Shown piece by piece: positions 8,823 through 15,935 of a DNA stretch of 64,000 bases. Each line of letters opens with the position of its first letter. Within the stretch, counting starts at the first letter, position 1. The notes beneath the pieces are model-generated. The model was not told the origin of the DNA, ran no database searches, and saw only the letters and a list, made by a program, of their open reading frames with translations. Both the position numbers and the translations under genes were made by a program. The stretch lies in the NCBI GenBank assembly GCA_002070105.1, contig MWCQ01000008.1, forward strand, positions 1 through 64,000, written 5' to 3'. Source of the stretch: Firmicutes bacterium ADurb.Bin193 (GTDB lineage Bacteria; Bacillota; Clostridia; Monoglobales; Firm-18).

Positions 8823-8883
8823 CTATCTCACTCCCAACATAATTATCGGTTTTAATTGCATTTTGGGGGATAACCCCGCGAAG

Positions 8884-9195
8884 TTAAGCTTTAATGCTTT
8901 CGATCTGCACTTTTGTATAGGGCTGTCTGTGGCCCTGCTTTTTGCGATAGCCTTTTTTCGGCTTCATCTTAAAGACGATAATCTTCTTTTGCTTACCGCT
9001 TTTCAAAACCTTGCCGCTTACAACGGCACCGCTTACGACGGGAGAGCCGAAGGTTATTGAATCGCCCTCGCCAACCGCCAACACTTTGTCAAACGAAACA
9101 TCAGCACCGTCTTCAAGAGCAAGCTTTTCGACATAGATAACATCGCCCTCGCTGACCTTGTACTGCTTTCCGCCTGTTTCAATTACTGCGTACAC
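8884..9195 (-). CDS. rplU: 50S ribosomal protein L21
   Basis: A 103-residue 23S rRNA-binding protein beginning [12 protein letters not shown] and ending in the basic [11 protein letters not shown] segment, diagnostic of L21. First gene of the rplU-rpmA-obgE unit. GAGAGAGGTG precedes the start. Confidence 0.96.
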   Translation of the reverse strand: MYAVIETGGKQYKVSEGDVIYVEKLALEDGADVSFDKVLAVGEGDSITFGSPVVSGAVVSGKVLKSGKQKKIIVFKMKPKKGYRKKQGHRQPYTKVQIESIKA

Positions 9196-9230
9196 TTAAT
9201 GCACCTCTCTCAATTAAAAACTCGCCGATT

Positions 9231-9260
9231 AGGGTAGCGCAAAGCGCATTTGTAAACCCT
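9231..9260 (-). promoter_or_regulatory. Leader hairpin upstream of rplU (candidate L21 leader)
   Basis: On the minus strand GGGT-7nt-GCGC-TTT-GCGC-T-ACCC folds into a two-step hairpin between the promoter and rplU. Its position fits the autoregulatory L21 leader seen in Firmicutes, but I cannot confirm the family match by eye. Confidence 0.4.
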
Positions 9261-9277
9261 TTTCGTGCGGATACTGA

Positions 9278-9309
9278 ATTATATTATCATAAACACAAAA
9301 ACTTGTCAA
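9278..9309 (-). promoter_or_regulatory. Promoter of the rplU-rpmA-obgE unit
   Basis: TTGACA (9304-9309) with an AT-rich -10 (TAATAT at 9281-9286, 17 nt away, or the overlapping TATAAT at 9278-9283, 20 nt away) on the minus strand, about 85 bp before rplU. Confidence 0.55.
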
Positions 9310-9503
9310 CATCTTTTTTGTGATTAGAGGCGATTTTTTAGGTTATGCGTTGACGCAATAATCGCAAATTATTTTTTTTTGAATGAAAAGAGGGGTAACA
9401 ATTATCGGTTGAATTTTCCTTGAAGGTGATAAGATAATTTCGGGTAATTTAAAGCAAGATAATAAAGTGAAAAAAGTCTTGGAGCGGTAAGGGAAATTAA
9501 CCA
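9310..9503. other. AT-rich intergenic stretch without a gene
   Basis: About 190 bp between the rplU promoter and the first REP-like repeat. No reading frame with a ribosome binding site and no convincing hairpin was seen. Confidence 0.4.
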
Positions 9504-9554
9504 ACACAAAAGAACCGTCCCCTTGTGTTCTGAAAGAACCGTCCCCTTGTGTTC
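9504..9554 (-). repeat. REP-like repeat cluster B, left arm (two copies)
   Basis: Two direct copies of a unit with core AGAACCGTCCCCTTGTGTTC (9511-9530 and 9535-9554). The unit starts CACAA and ends TTGTG, so each copy can form a small hairpin. The same unit occurs in inverted orientation at 10735-10813 on the other side of the TIM-barrel gene. Such GGGGACGGTTCTTTTGTG-type repeats are common in clostridial intergenic DNA. Confidence 0.75.
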
Positions 9555-9564
9555 TGTATCTCCT

Positions 9565-10428
9565 TTATACAAATTTAACGCCAGCATTTTGCAAGTCACT
9601 AATTATAGATATCAGGTCCTTATTCCCGCTGTTCACTTCAAGCACCATTTTACATACGATACCATCATCAAAACAGTTTGTAAAAGCTTCAAGGAAAGCC
9701 TTTTTAGTTGAGACATCTCTAAAATAGGTGTTTAAGTCTCCACAGTGCGATACTTTTCTCCCTGTATTAGAAAGCTTCTTGCCCCACAAATGAACTCCTC
9801 CGATGAACGATCTAATTTCTTTCATTTGCTCTAATAAGCTTATGTAAGTCATTTCATCTTCTGCGCGATGGGCTGTATATATTTGTGGTATATCATATGC
9901 CACCTTTAATGATAGGTTTTTCTTTTCAGTGTAATCACAAAATTCGATAATATCTTGTATCCTGGAAATAATAAACTTGCCTCCACGGTATATTGAACCA
10001 CATCTGTTTTCTATAAGAATATTGACTTCTGGAAAATACTCCCTTATCTTACTTTCAAATACAGAATAGCATTTAATATATGATTTCATATCTGTATAGT
10101 CATTGAAAGGGGGATGAATCTCTATCACTTCCGGTCGTTTTTTATTCCCCATAAGTGCTAAAATGAACTCTGCAAATTGTAAGGCCCACAATTCACTCTT
10201 CCAAAGCTGGGGAACACCGTCCTTTTGTGATGCACGAATTTCTGGAAAGGCAGAGATTAGTGAGCTGTCGAAATTCCTTTTTCCATAACAATATTCTGTA
10301 TGAAGAGAATATTGCAATTGACCATTAATTTTTTGCACATCAAAATGGGCTGCAATCTCTTCTATGCAAAGCGGGATATCATCTGGATATGCTTGGTTAT
10401 GATATTTTATCATTTCAAAAGTCGCCAC
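9565..10428 (-). CDS. Xylose-isomerase-like TIM-barrel protein of unknown function
   Basis: A 287-residue protein, start GTG 10428 with GGGGG nine bases upstream. The middle and C-terminal parts show the AP-endonuclease-2/xylose-isomerase TIM-barrel pattern, with candidate metal ligands on successive strands: E in I-L-I-E-N, D in A-Y-D-I-P-Q, H in G-V-H-L-W-G-K and E in L-E-V-N. The specific substrate is not recognisable. The gene is alone, flanked by divergent clusters of REP-like repeats and ending 10 bp from the left cluster, which suggests it arrived or moves as a small cassette. It could be a sugar isomerase, an epimerase or a nucleic-acid endonuclease. Confidence 0.75.
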   Translation of the reverse strand: MATFEMIKYHNQAYPDDIPLCIEEIAAHFDVQKINGQLQYSLHTEYCYGKRNFDSSLISAFPEIRASQKDGVPQLWKSELWALQFAEFILALMGNKKRPEVIEIHPPFNDYTDMKSYIKCYSVFESKIREYFPEVNILIENRCGSIYRGGKFIISRIQDIIEFCDYTEKKNLSLKVAYDIPQIYTAHRAEDEMTYISLLEQMKEIRSFIGGVHLWGKKLSNTGRKVSHCGDLNTYFRDVSTKKAFLEAFTNCFDDGIVCKMVLEVNSGNKDLISIISDLQNAGVKFV

Positions 10429-10734
10429 ATCTATTTACCCCCTTTTTTATATATTCAACCCGACCACACAACCTTGCCAAAAGTTGAAAGTACATCTAAC
10501 CCAATTACTTAACTGTCAAAATCGGACTTTATGTATTTGTTTCTTCGGAGCAATAAAATCTCATTTTCGCCTATGGTCTTTATCCTCATATGTGATGAAA
10601 GCATTTATATGCAAGGCTTTTTCACATATTCACTTTTGCATTATTGGCACCAATCTGTTAATCCCCATCATGCTCCAACCTGTTTAAAACGTCTTTTTCA
10701 GTTACAATTATTCTTCTTTTTAGTTCTTTACTAA
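10429..10734. other. Intergenic region without a supported gene
   Basis: Upstream of the TIM-barrel gene. The short frames here lack ribosome binding sites. Nothing structured stands out before the repeat cluster. Confidence 0.35.
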
Positions 10735-10813
10735 AGACACAGGGGGACGTGAAACACAGGGGGACGGTTCTTTTGTGCTGGCATGAAACACAAGGGGACG
10801 GTGCTTTTGTGTT
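10735..10813 (+). repeat. REP-like repeat cluster B, right arm (three copies)
   Basis: One truncated copy (ACACAGGGGGAC, about 10737-10748) and two fuller copies, with cores ACACAGGGGGACGGTTCTTT (10754-10773) and ACACAAGGGGACGGTGCTTT (10788-10807). They run opposite to the 9504-9554 copies, so the two clusters form a large inverted arrangement around the gene at 9565-10428. Confidence 0.75.
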
Positions 10814-10964
10814 GGCATATTCTGCCTGCCATTTCAAAGCTTTTCCCCCCATTATCTCGTTAAAATTGCCCAAAAGTATTTTATCACACCTTTGAGGAAA
10901 ATTCAACCAACGGATATTTTTCGAAAACGCTTCGTTTCCTAACGCTTTATTTATATATTTGTTA

Positions 10965-10990
10965 AGATTCTTCGCTGCGCTCAGAATGAC
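10965..10990 (+). repeat. Dispersed palindromic repeat (TTCGCTGCGCTCAGAA type)
   Basis: GATTCTTCGCTGCGCTCAGA followed by ATGAC is a familiar short intergenic repeat in many bacterial genomes. Only one copy is seen in this window. Confidence 0.4.
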
Positions 10991-11058
10991 AACCTACTGC
11001 TTAACGGCTCGGTTTTTTGATATGTGAATATAGTATATGATATTCGCTAACAAAAAAA

Positions 11059-11097
11059 GCAGTAAGGGTGTAATGTATCACAAAACACCCTTACTGC
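11059..11097 (-). terminator. Terminator of the Thr-rich protein gene
   Basis: Perfect 13-bp stem GCAGTAAGGGTGT/ACACCCTTACTGC with a 13-nt loop. On the minus strand it is followed by seven T. It lies 22 bp after the stop of the leftward gene. Confidence 0.85.
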
Positions 11098-11118
11098 CGT
11101 ATTTATTAAGAAAAGTTA

Positions 11119-11490
11119 TTATACTGTATATTGCGTTGTAGTCGTGGTTGATGAGGTTGTGCTTGTAGTCGTTGATGTTGTTGTGGTTGTCGTAATATCA
11201 AGTATATTTTCCAGTTTGAATTGAAGTAGCATCTGGTTTTTGATTACTGACTTTAATGTTTCTTCAACACTGCGGTTAATTCTTAACAAATCTTCAAATG
11301 TCGGCGGCGGGTCAAGCGGAGTCTGACCTTCTATCGTCCCAAGTATAAATTGGATTTTTTCCGCTTCGGCATTAATTATATGAGCCAAACCCAATTCTTC
11401 GAATGCAATTGATGCCAATAAAAGATTTATTACCTGATCTGTTTTTATATCTATTGCCGGTAATACATCCGGAATATTCGGAAATGACAT
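11119..11490 (-). CDS. Thr-rich small protein, probable spore surface protein
   Basis: A 123-residue protein. Residues 1-95 form a helical domain beginning M-S-F-P-N-I-P-D and containing [20 protein letters not shown] and an [11 protein letters not shown] segment, a pattern I associate with small clostridial and paenibacillar proteins thought to be spore-related. The last 28 residues are almost only Thr and Ser, suited to O-glycosylation. No signal peptide, consistent with assembly from the mother-cell cytoplasm. A longer homologue is encoded divergently at 11898. The spore role is inferred from family pattern and a sporulating host, not shown. Confidence 0.75.
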   Translation of the reverse strand: MSFPNIPDVLPAIDIKTDQVINLLLASIAFEELGLAHIINAEAEKIQFILGTIEGQTPLDPPPTFEDLLRINRSVEETLKSVIKNQMLLQFKLENILDITTTTTTSTTTSTTSSTTTTTQYTV

Positions 11491-11510
11491 AATTTTCCCT
11501 CCTTGCTGTT

Positions 11511-11766
11511 CTGATAAAATAATCGAAAGCGATTATATGATCCGCGCGGGATTTATTGCACCGCCGAAATTTTCCTCGCAAAAACCGCTCAGAAACGGCG
11601 ATATGCAATTATATCATAAATGCTTCGCATTTCTGATATAATAATCGCAAGCGATTATTATATGCTCCGCGCAGAATTTATTGCACCGCCGAAATTTTCC
11701 TCGCAAAAACCGCTCGGAAACGGCGATGTGCAATTATATCATAAATGCTTCGCATTTCTGATATAA
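11511..11766. repeat. Tandem direct repeat, about 122 bp x 2
   Basis: Two long units in direct orientation. The hallmark AATCG-A/C-AAGCGATT appears at 11521 and 11643, and the unit end TGCTTCGCATTTCTGATATA at 11621-11640 and near 11746. A third start (CTGATATAATAT) follows. Units differ at a few bases. Each contains the palindromic AATCGNAAGCGATT and a GCACCGCCGAAATTTTCCTC segment. The repeat fills most of the spacer between the two divergent Thr-rich genes. Confidence 0.85.
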
Positions 11767-11897
11767 TATCTTATTCCGATACGGATTATTTTGTGAAAAC
11801 CGAAATTTCGTTTTATGTAACATTTTTACAATAAATAAGTATAATACTTATAGGATTAACTGTAATAATCATCCAAGTAAAATGAGGAGAATTAACA

Positions 11898-12758
11898 ATG
11901 TCATTTCCGAAAATTCCAAATATAACGCCAAAAATCGACATTACGCTGGAAGATGCGATTAACCTTTTGCTGATATCTATTGCGCTTGAAGAGATAAGTG
12001 TATCCGAATTACTGGATGCAGAAACAAAAAAAATTCTATATACATTAAATGAATGTAAACATAAGGACACCGCAGTAAGGGATGCAATAGACATAAACAA
12101 GAGCGTTGATCAGACAATAAAAAACTTAATTAAACTACAAATGCTTTTGCAGTTTAAGCTGGAAAATGTCACGGAGCTGTTGCCGACCACTACCACTACC
12201 ACCACTACTACCACTACGACAACAACATCGACTACGACAACCACTAAAACACATACGACCACCTCCGCCACTACGACAGTCACAACCACAACAAAATGCA
12301 AATGTATATGCAAATGCGGGTGCAGTCTGACAGGTAAAGGAACAGGATGTGTTTCAAACAACACGGATGAATTCTTCGGACAGCGCGCTACCGTTAAAGC
12401 ATTCATATTCAGCAGCGACTTAAACAACAGGTCTGTCAGATACTCGATAGACAATAATGGTCAATCCGAGTTACCTTCATTATCAATGGTCGCTATTCCT
12501 TCAAGCATAACGATAGACTGTCCTAAGAATATGTCAACGGATTCCCTTGTAATAACCGGAAAAGGTCGTATTGAAGTTAAATCAAAATGTAATCCCCCTG
12601 TTGTCGGGACAGTCAGCTTTGTATTAAATGTATGGGATAGAATAATCGGTAAAAGAGGGTTTGAAATGATAATAATATCAAAGAATAAACCCGGTCTTAA
12701 TCACAACAGCGGTTTCATACATACGAAAAATCCGAATTCCGGTTTAAGAGTTGAATAA
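11898..12758 (+). CDS. Thr-rich protein with Cys cluster and C-terminal domain, probable spore surface protein
   Basis: A 286-residue protein, GAGGAG 9 bp before the ATG. Residues 1-95 are homologous to the divergent neighbour (M-S-F-P-K-I-P-N, then I-N-L-L-L-I-S-I-A-L-E-E and [11 protein letters not shown]). Next comes a Thr tract of about 40 residues (96-136), a cysteine cluster K-C-K-C-I-C-K-C-G-C, and a C-terminal domain of about 120 residues that looks beta-rich and ends near a W-D-R-I-I-G motif. No signal peptide. The layout of helical anchor, glycosylatable stalk and globular head resembles exosporium filament proteins in general design, but there is no collagen-like repeat. Function inferred only. 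Confidence 0.75.
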   Translation: MSFPKIPNITPKIDITLEDAINLLLISIALEEISVSELLDAETKKILYTLNECKHKDTAVRDAIDINKSVDQTIKNLIKLQMLLQFKLENVTELLPTTTTTTTTTTTTTTSTTTTTKTHTTTSATTTVTTTTKCKCICKCGCSLTGKGTGCVSNNTDEFFGQRATVKAFIFSSDLNNRSVRYSIDNNGQSELPSLSMVAIPSSITIDCPKNMSTDSLVITGKGRIEVKSKCNPPVVGTVSFVLNVWDRIIGKRGFEMIIISKNKPGLNHNSGFIHTKNPNSGLRVE

Positions 12759-12781
12759 AGTTTATGCACATAAAGCATTTT

Positions 12782-12838
12782 GCAGGGTGACGGGGAGTGT
12801 AGAAAAGATTATACCTCCCTGTTTTCCCCCTGCTTTTT
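12782..12838 (+). terminator. Terminator of the longer Thr-rich gene
   Basis: Inverted repeat GCAGGG..CGGGGAG / CTCCCTG..CCCCCTGC followed by TTTTT, starting 24 bp after the stop. Confidence 0.7.
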
Positions 12839-12969
12839 ACTTGTTTATAATAAGACAGTATACCTGTGCCAAATAAACATTGCAAATTCTGATGTAATAT
12901 GATAAAATATTATGTAAATAAAGAATTTATACTACATATTTGAGACAAACCGGAGGTGCAGAATTTTTT

Positions 12970-15615
12970 ATGAAAAAGGTTAAAAGTGTTTTATCTGTTG
13001 TACTTATGCTTTCCCTTATGGTTTTTAATGTGGGCGTATGGGACATGCCCACCGTGTCGGCGGCACCGAACTACGATTGGGATGCCCAGAGGAATCTGCC
13101 GGATGGTAGTTCAAAAAAGGTGGGCTTTACCAGTCTTGAGATTAATGAGTTGGAAAGCCGATACAACACCCTTCTAAGCGGAAAACTGGATCTTTTAACC
13201 TTGAATGACGGAACAAAAGTCACCAGCACCCAACAGTGGGAGGCATTGCGCCGCCCCGAACTTCTTTATATCATGCGGCAAAATGAACATGGGTTTGCGC
13301 CCGAAAGCGCGCGTGGCGTCGAGTACGGGCCCGAATACGCCGACAATCTGGACATAACCTTTGATGTTGTAAGTCAGGAGACAATCACTGTCAACAGTAA
13401 ACCAGTCATCAGAAAGAAAGTAAATATTATTATTCAAGGACCTTACGATGCGTACATTGACGGGTCGGACAGGGACAAAACAGATCATGACCCCGTTACC
13501 ATCCGACTGACGCTATGTATTCCCGCATCAAATCCCAACCCGCCTGTGATACTGTATATTAACAACGGTTCAGCGGGTCGTGCCAATGAAACCAGCGCAT
13601 CCAGTTGGCCGGTAGACGATATGACAAGCCGCGGCTACGCCGGGGCAATATTCCATTATGACGATGTGGCATACGACACATCCCACGGCGACAGCCTCAG
13701 CCCCTGGCGTTACAGGAACGGCGTATTCGCCGCTTTTGAAAACTATACATATTCAACTCCGCTCGGTCAGCCTGCCAAAGTTCAGGAACGCCCGCCCAAC
13801 GCATGGGGTGAGGTTGCCGCTTGGGCATGGGGCGCCAGCCGATGTATGGACTATTTCGAACAGCTCGATTCGGGTGTAAACTCCAAGCAGGCGGCAGTTG
13901 TCGGGGTTTCCCGCGGTGGCAAAACCGCTCTTTGGGCGGGTGCCTCGGATGACCGATTCGCAATGACTATCGGCGACAGTTCGGGCTGCAACGGTGCGGC
14001 TATTTATCACGGCAAGGCTGTCGTCAGCGGAGCTCTTATTAACGGTAAGCAGGAAGGAAATTGTCATATTGTAAAGGTCAAAAACAATCAGTCTATGTGG
14101 TTTTCCTACAACCTTATAAAAGACCCTGCAATCGGTACGACGGCGCAATCTGCCCGCGCGTATCAGGACACTATGGAGTTTGACCAGCATATGATGCTGT
14201 CTTTAGTCGCACCCCGTCTTTTATACATTCAAAGCTCCGCGAATGACAACGATGGCGGTAATCCGCCGTCGGAGTTTTTGGGCGCCGCTTCGGTAACGCC
14301 GGTATATGATTTGTATAATCTGTCCTCGCTGGGGGTTCCCGCCACCAAGGAGAGCTTTAATGCCAATGTCGGTAGTTACTTTATGGGCGACGGCGGCCCC
14401 GATGCCCTCAAGACCGGACGGGTGGGCTATCATATGCGCGAAGGCCTGCATTCGATAAACAGGGTCGATTACAACCATTTTATGAATTTTGCGGATCTTC
14501 ATATAGCCGAAGTGTTTGCCGAGCCGATTGCAAAGAGTAAGAGTGTTGCCATGGATGAAATAGCACCGGTTGATATTACTCTTGACTATACCGAAGGCAA
14601 CCGCCCCGGTCCCTACACGGTGTCTATTGTTGACCAGCCCTCGCACGGCACTCTTACCGGAAGCTACCCGCACTTTACCTATACGCCCGGACCAACTTTT
14701 ACAAAGACCGATAGCTTTACCTGGAAGGTCAATGACGGAAGCGCGGATTCGAACACGGCAATGGTTGCTATTACTTATTATGACGGCAGTAACTCGGCGG
14801 AATTCGATTCGTTCAACATATCCGCGGGCAAAGTCAAAGGCGTTAGTATCAAAAACACTGCGCCCGTAGATGTAACAGGCAACCTGTTTGTTGCTTTGTA
14901 TAACGATGATGGCGCCCTTGTATCCGTAAATGTTGCTCAAAAAACGCTTGAGAGATATTTTGACTGGGTCCTGCCGCTTGATATCGATATCGGGGATGCT
15001 AAAACAATCAGAGCATACTTCTGGAACGACCTTTTAAGTCCCCTTGCTTCGGATACGCTCGTCTATAATGTGCCGAGCGCGACGGAGGGTTTAATAGATA
15101 AACAAAGTCTGTGGATGAACACGGGCAAAGGCATCAGCAATGTAACAATAGCTAATGAGGCTTTTGATGTGGGAGTTCCTTTATATAATGCAGGAGCCAC
15201 AGTAAGTTCGACAGCCCTTGCGGAAGCTGTTCCAGATATTCTTAAGGGCGGCGTGCTGATAAGAACCGACAACCTTGATAACCCTACGAAAGCGAAATAC
15301 TACCCCGCTAATCTGGGGACAGAGACCGCTATAAAATTCACCGTTACACAGGCCGTAACAGTATATTTAGCGGTTCCGTACTCTAATACTCAAGGACCTA
15401 ATGTCGATCATAGCACTCTTCCCGCATGGATGTCGAGCGGCGGCTGGGCCGCTGTAAATGCCGGCGACGATACAATGCAAGGCAATGGCGCTTCGTACAA
15501 GCTATATTTTAAGACATATAATGCAGGTGCTGAAGTCAGCCTGGGGTGCACATTCCCGCCGATTGGAAGTAAAACCCCCAGCACCTATGTAGTAATAATC
15601 AAGCCGCAAAATTAA
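12970..15615 (+). CDS. Secreted CE15-like glucuronoyl esterase with Ig-like and C-terminal modules (copy 1)
   Basis: An 881-residue exported protein. ATG 12970 is preferred over an upstream TTG because CGGAGGTG lies 11 bp before it and the signal peptide (M-K-K-V-K, hydrophobic core, V-S-A-A cleavage region) then starts properly. The catalytic domain (about 40-530) carries W-A-W-G-A-S-R and nucleophile motif G-V-S-R-G-G-K (Ser314), the signature of carbohydrate esterase family 15, which cuts esters between glucuronoxylan and lignin. An Ig-like domain follows (G-T-L-T-G, then F-T-Y-T-P-G), then a beta module also seen in the LRR protein at 34753, then a C-terminal domain of about 190 residues. 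A second copy follows 320 bp downstream. Substrate is inferred from the family. Confidence 0.82.
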   Translation: MKKVKSVLSVVLMLSLMVFNVGVWDMPTVSAAPNYDWDAQRNLPDGSSKKVGFTSLEINELESRYNTLLSGKLDLLTLNDGTKVTSTQQWEALRRPELLYIMRQNEHGFAPESARGVEYGPEYADNLDITFDVVSQETITVNSKPVIRKKVNIIIQGPYDAYIDGSDRDKTDHDPVTIRLTLCIPASNPNPPVILYINNGSAGRANETSASSWPVDDMTSRGYAGAIFHYDDVAYDTSHGDSLSPWRYRNGVFAAFENYTYSTPLGQPAKVQERPPNAWGEVAAWAWGASRCMDYFEQLDSGVNSKQAAVVGVSRGGKTALWAGASDDRFAMTIGDSSGCNGAAIYHGKAVVSGALINGKQEGNCHIVKVKNNQSMWFSYNLIKDPAIGTTAQSARAYQDTMEFDQHMMLSLVAPRLLYIQSSANDNDGGNPPSEFLGAASVTPVYDLYNLSSLGVPATKESFNANVGSYFMGDGGPDALKTGRVGYHMREGLHSINRVDYNHFMNFADLHIAEVFAEPIAKSKSVAMDEIAPVDITLDYTEGNRPGPYTVSIVDQPSHGTLTGSYPHFTYTPGPTFTKTDSFTWKVNDGSADSNTAMVAITYYDGSNSAEFDSFNISAGKVKGVSIKNTAPVDVTGNLFVALYNDDGALVSVNVAQKTLERYFDWVLPLDIDIGDAKTIRAYFWNDLLSPLASDTLVYNVPSATEGLIDKQSLWMNTGKGISNVTIANEAFDVGVPLYNAGATVSSTALAEAVPDILKGGVLIRTDNLDNPTKAKYYPANLGTETAIKFTVTQAVTVYLAVPYSNTQGPNVDHSTLPAWMSSGGWAAVNAGDDTMQGNGASYKLYFKTYNAGAEVSLGCTFPPIGSKTPSTYVVIIKPQN

Positions 15616-15676
15616 CATTTATTCGCCTAAACGCGGAAATTAATCAAGTTTTGCGCAACTCTCTGTAAGCTTATAA

Positions 15677-15710
15677 AACCCCCTGTATTTATAAACAAAT
15701 ACAGAGGGTT
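15677..15710 (+). terminator. Probable terminator between the two esterase genes
   Basis: Stem AACCCCCTGTATTT/AAATACAGAGGGTT with a 6-nt loop. No long T-run follows, so strength is uncertain. Confidence 0.5.
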
Positions 15711-15883
15711 ATGTCTTGCCCCTGCTTGGCAGAAGGGAACATCACCTTGTAAAATCTTTGATTACAAATTTGATAATAGTATTGTCGCTTTATTAAACCG
15801 GAAATAACTGTCGCAAAATTAAACCGAAAATTCGCAGAAAAATATAAAAGGCATTGTAAACATTTATGAGATATGATAGAATA

Positions 15884-15900
15884 ATAATGATTATCATTAT
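15884..15900 (+). promoter_or_regulatory. Fur-box-like perfect palindrome upstream of esterase copy 2
   Basis: ATAATGAT-T-ATCATTAT is a perfect 8-1-8 inverted repeat that matches the core of the classic Fur box GATAATGATAATCATTATC except for the centre and outermost bases. It lies 36 bp before the ATG of the second esterase and is absent before the first. Could also be an accidental AT-rich palindrome. Confidence 0.5.
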
Positions 15901-15935
15901 AATAAATCTTATAAAATCGGAGGTATGGTATTTTT

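Noticed and set aside
9402-9599. 65-codon frame containing a duplicated T-E/S-E-H-K-G-T-V-L segment
   Set aside because: The internal duplication is only the translated REP-like repeat.
10658-10906. 82-codon frame crossing the REP-like cluster
   Set aside because: Much of it is the repeat itself, and it has no ribosome binding site.
12110-12454. Antisense frame with a poly-Val stretch
   Set aside because: It is the reverse shadow of the Thr tract (ACC/ACT read as GGT/AGT in other frames) and has no ribosome binding site.
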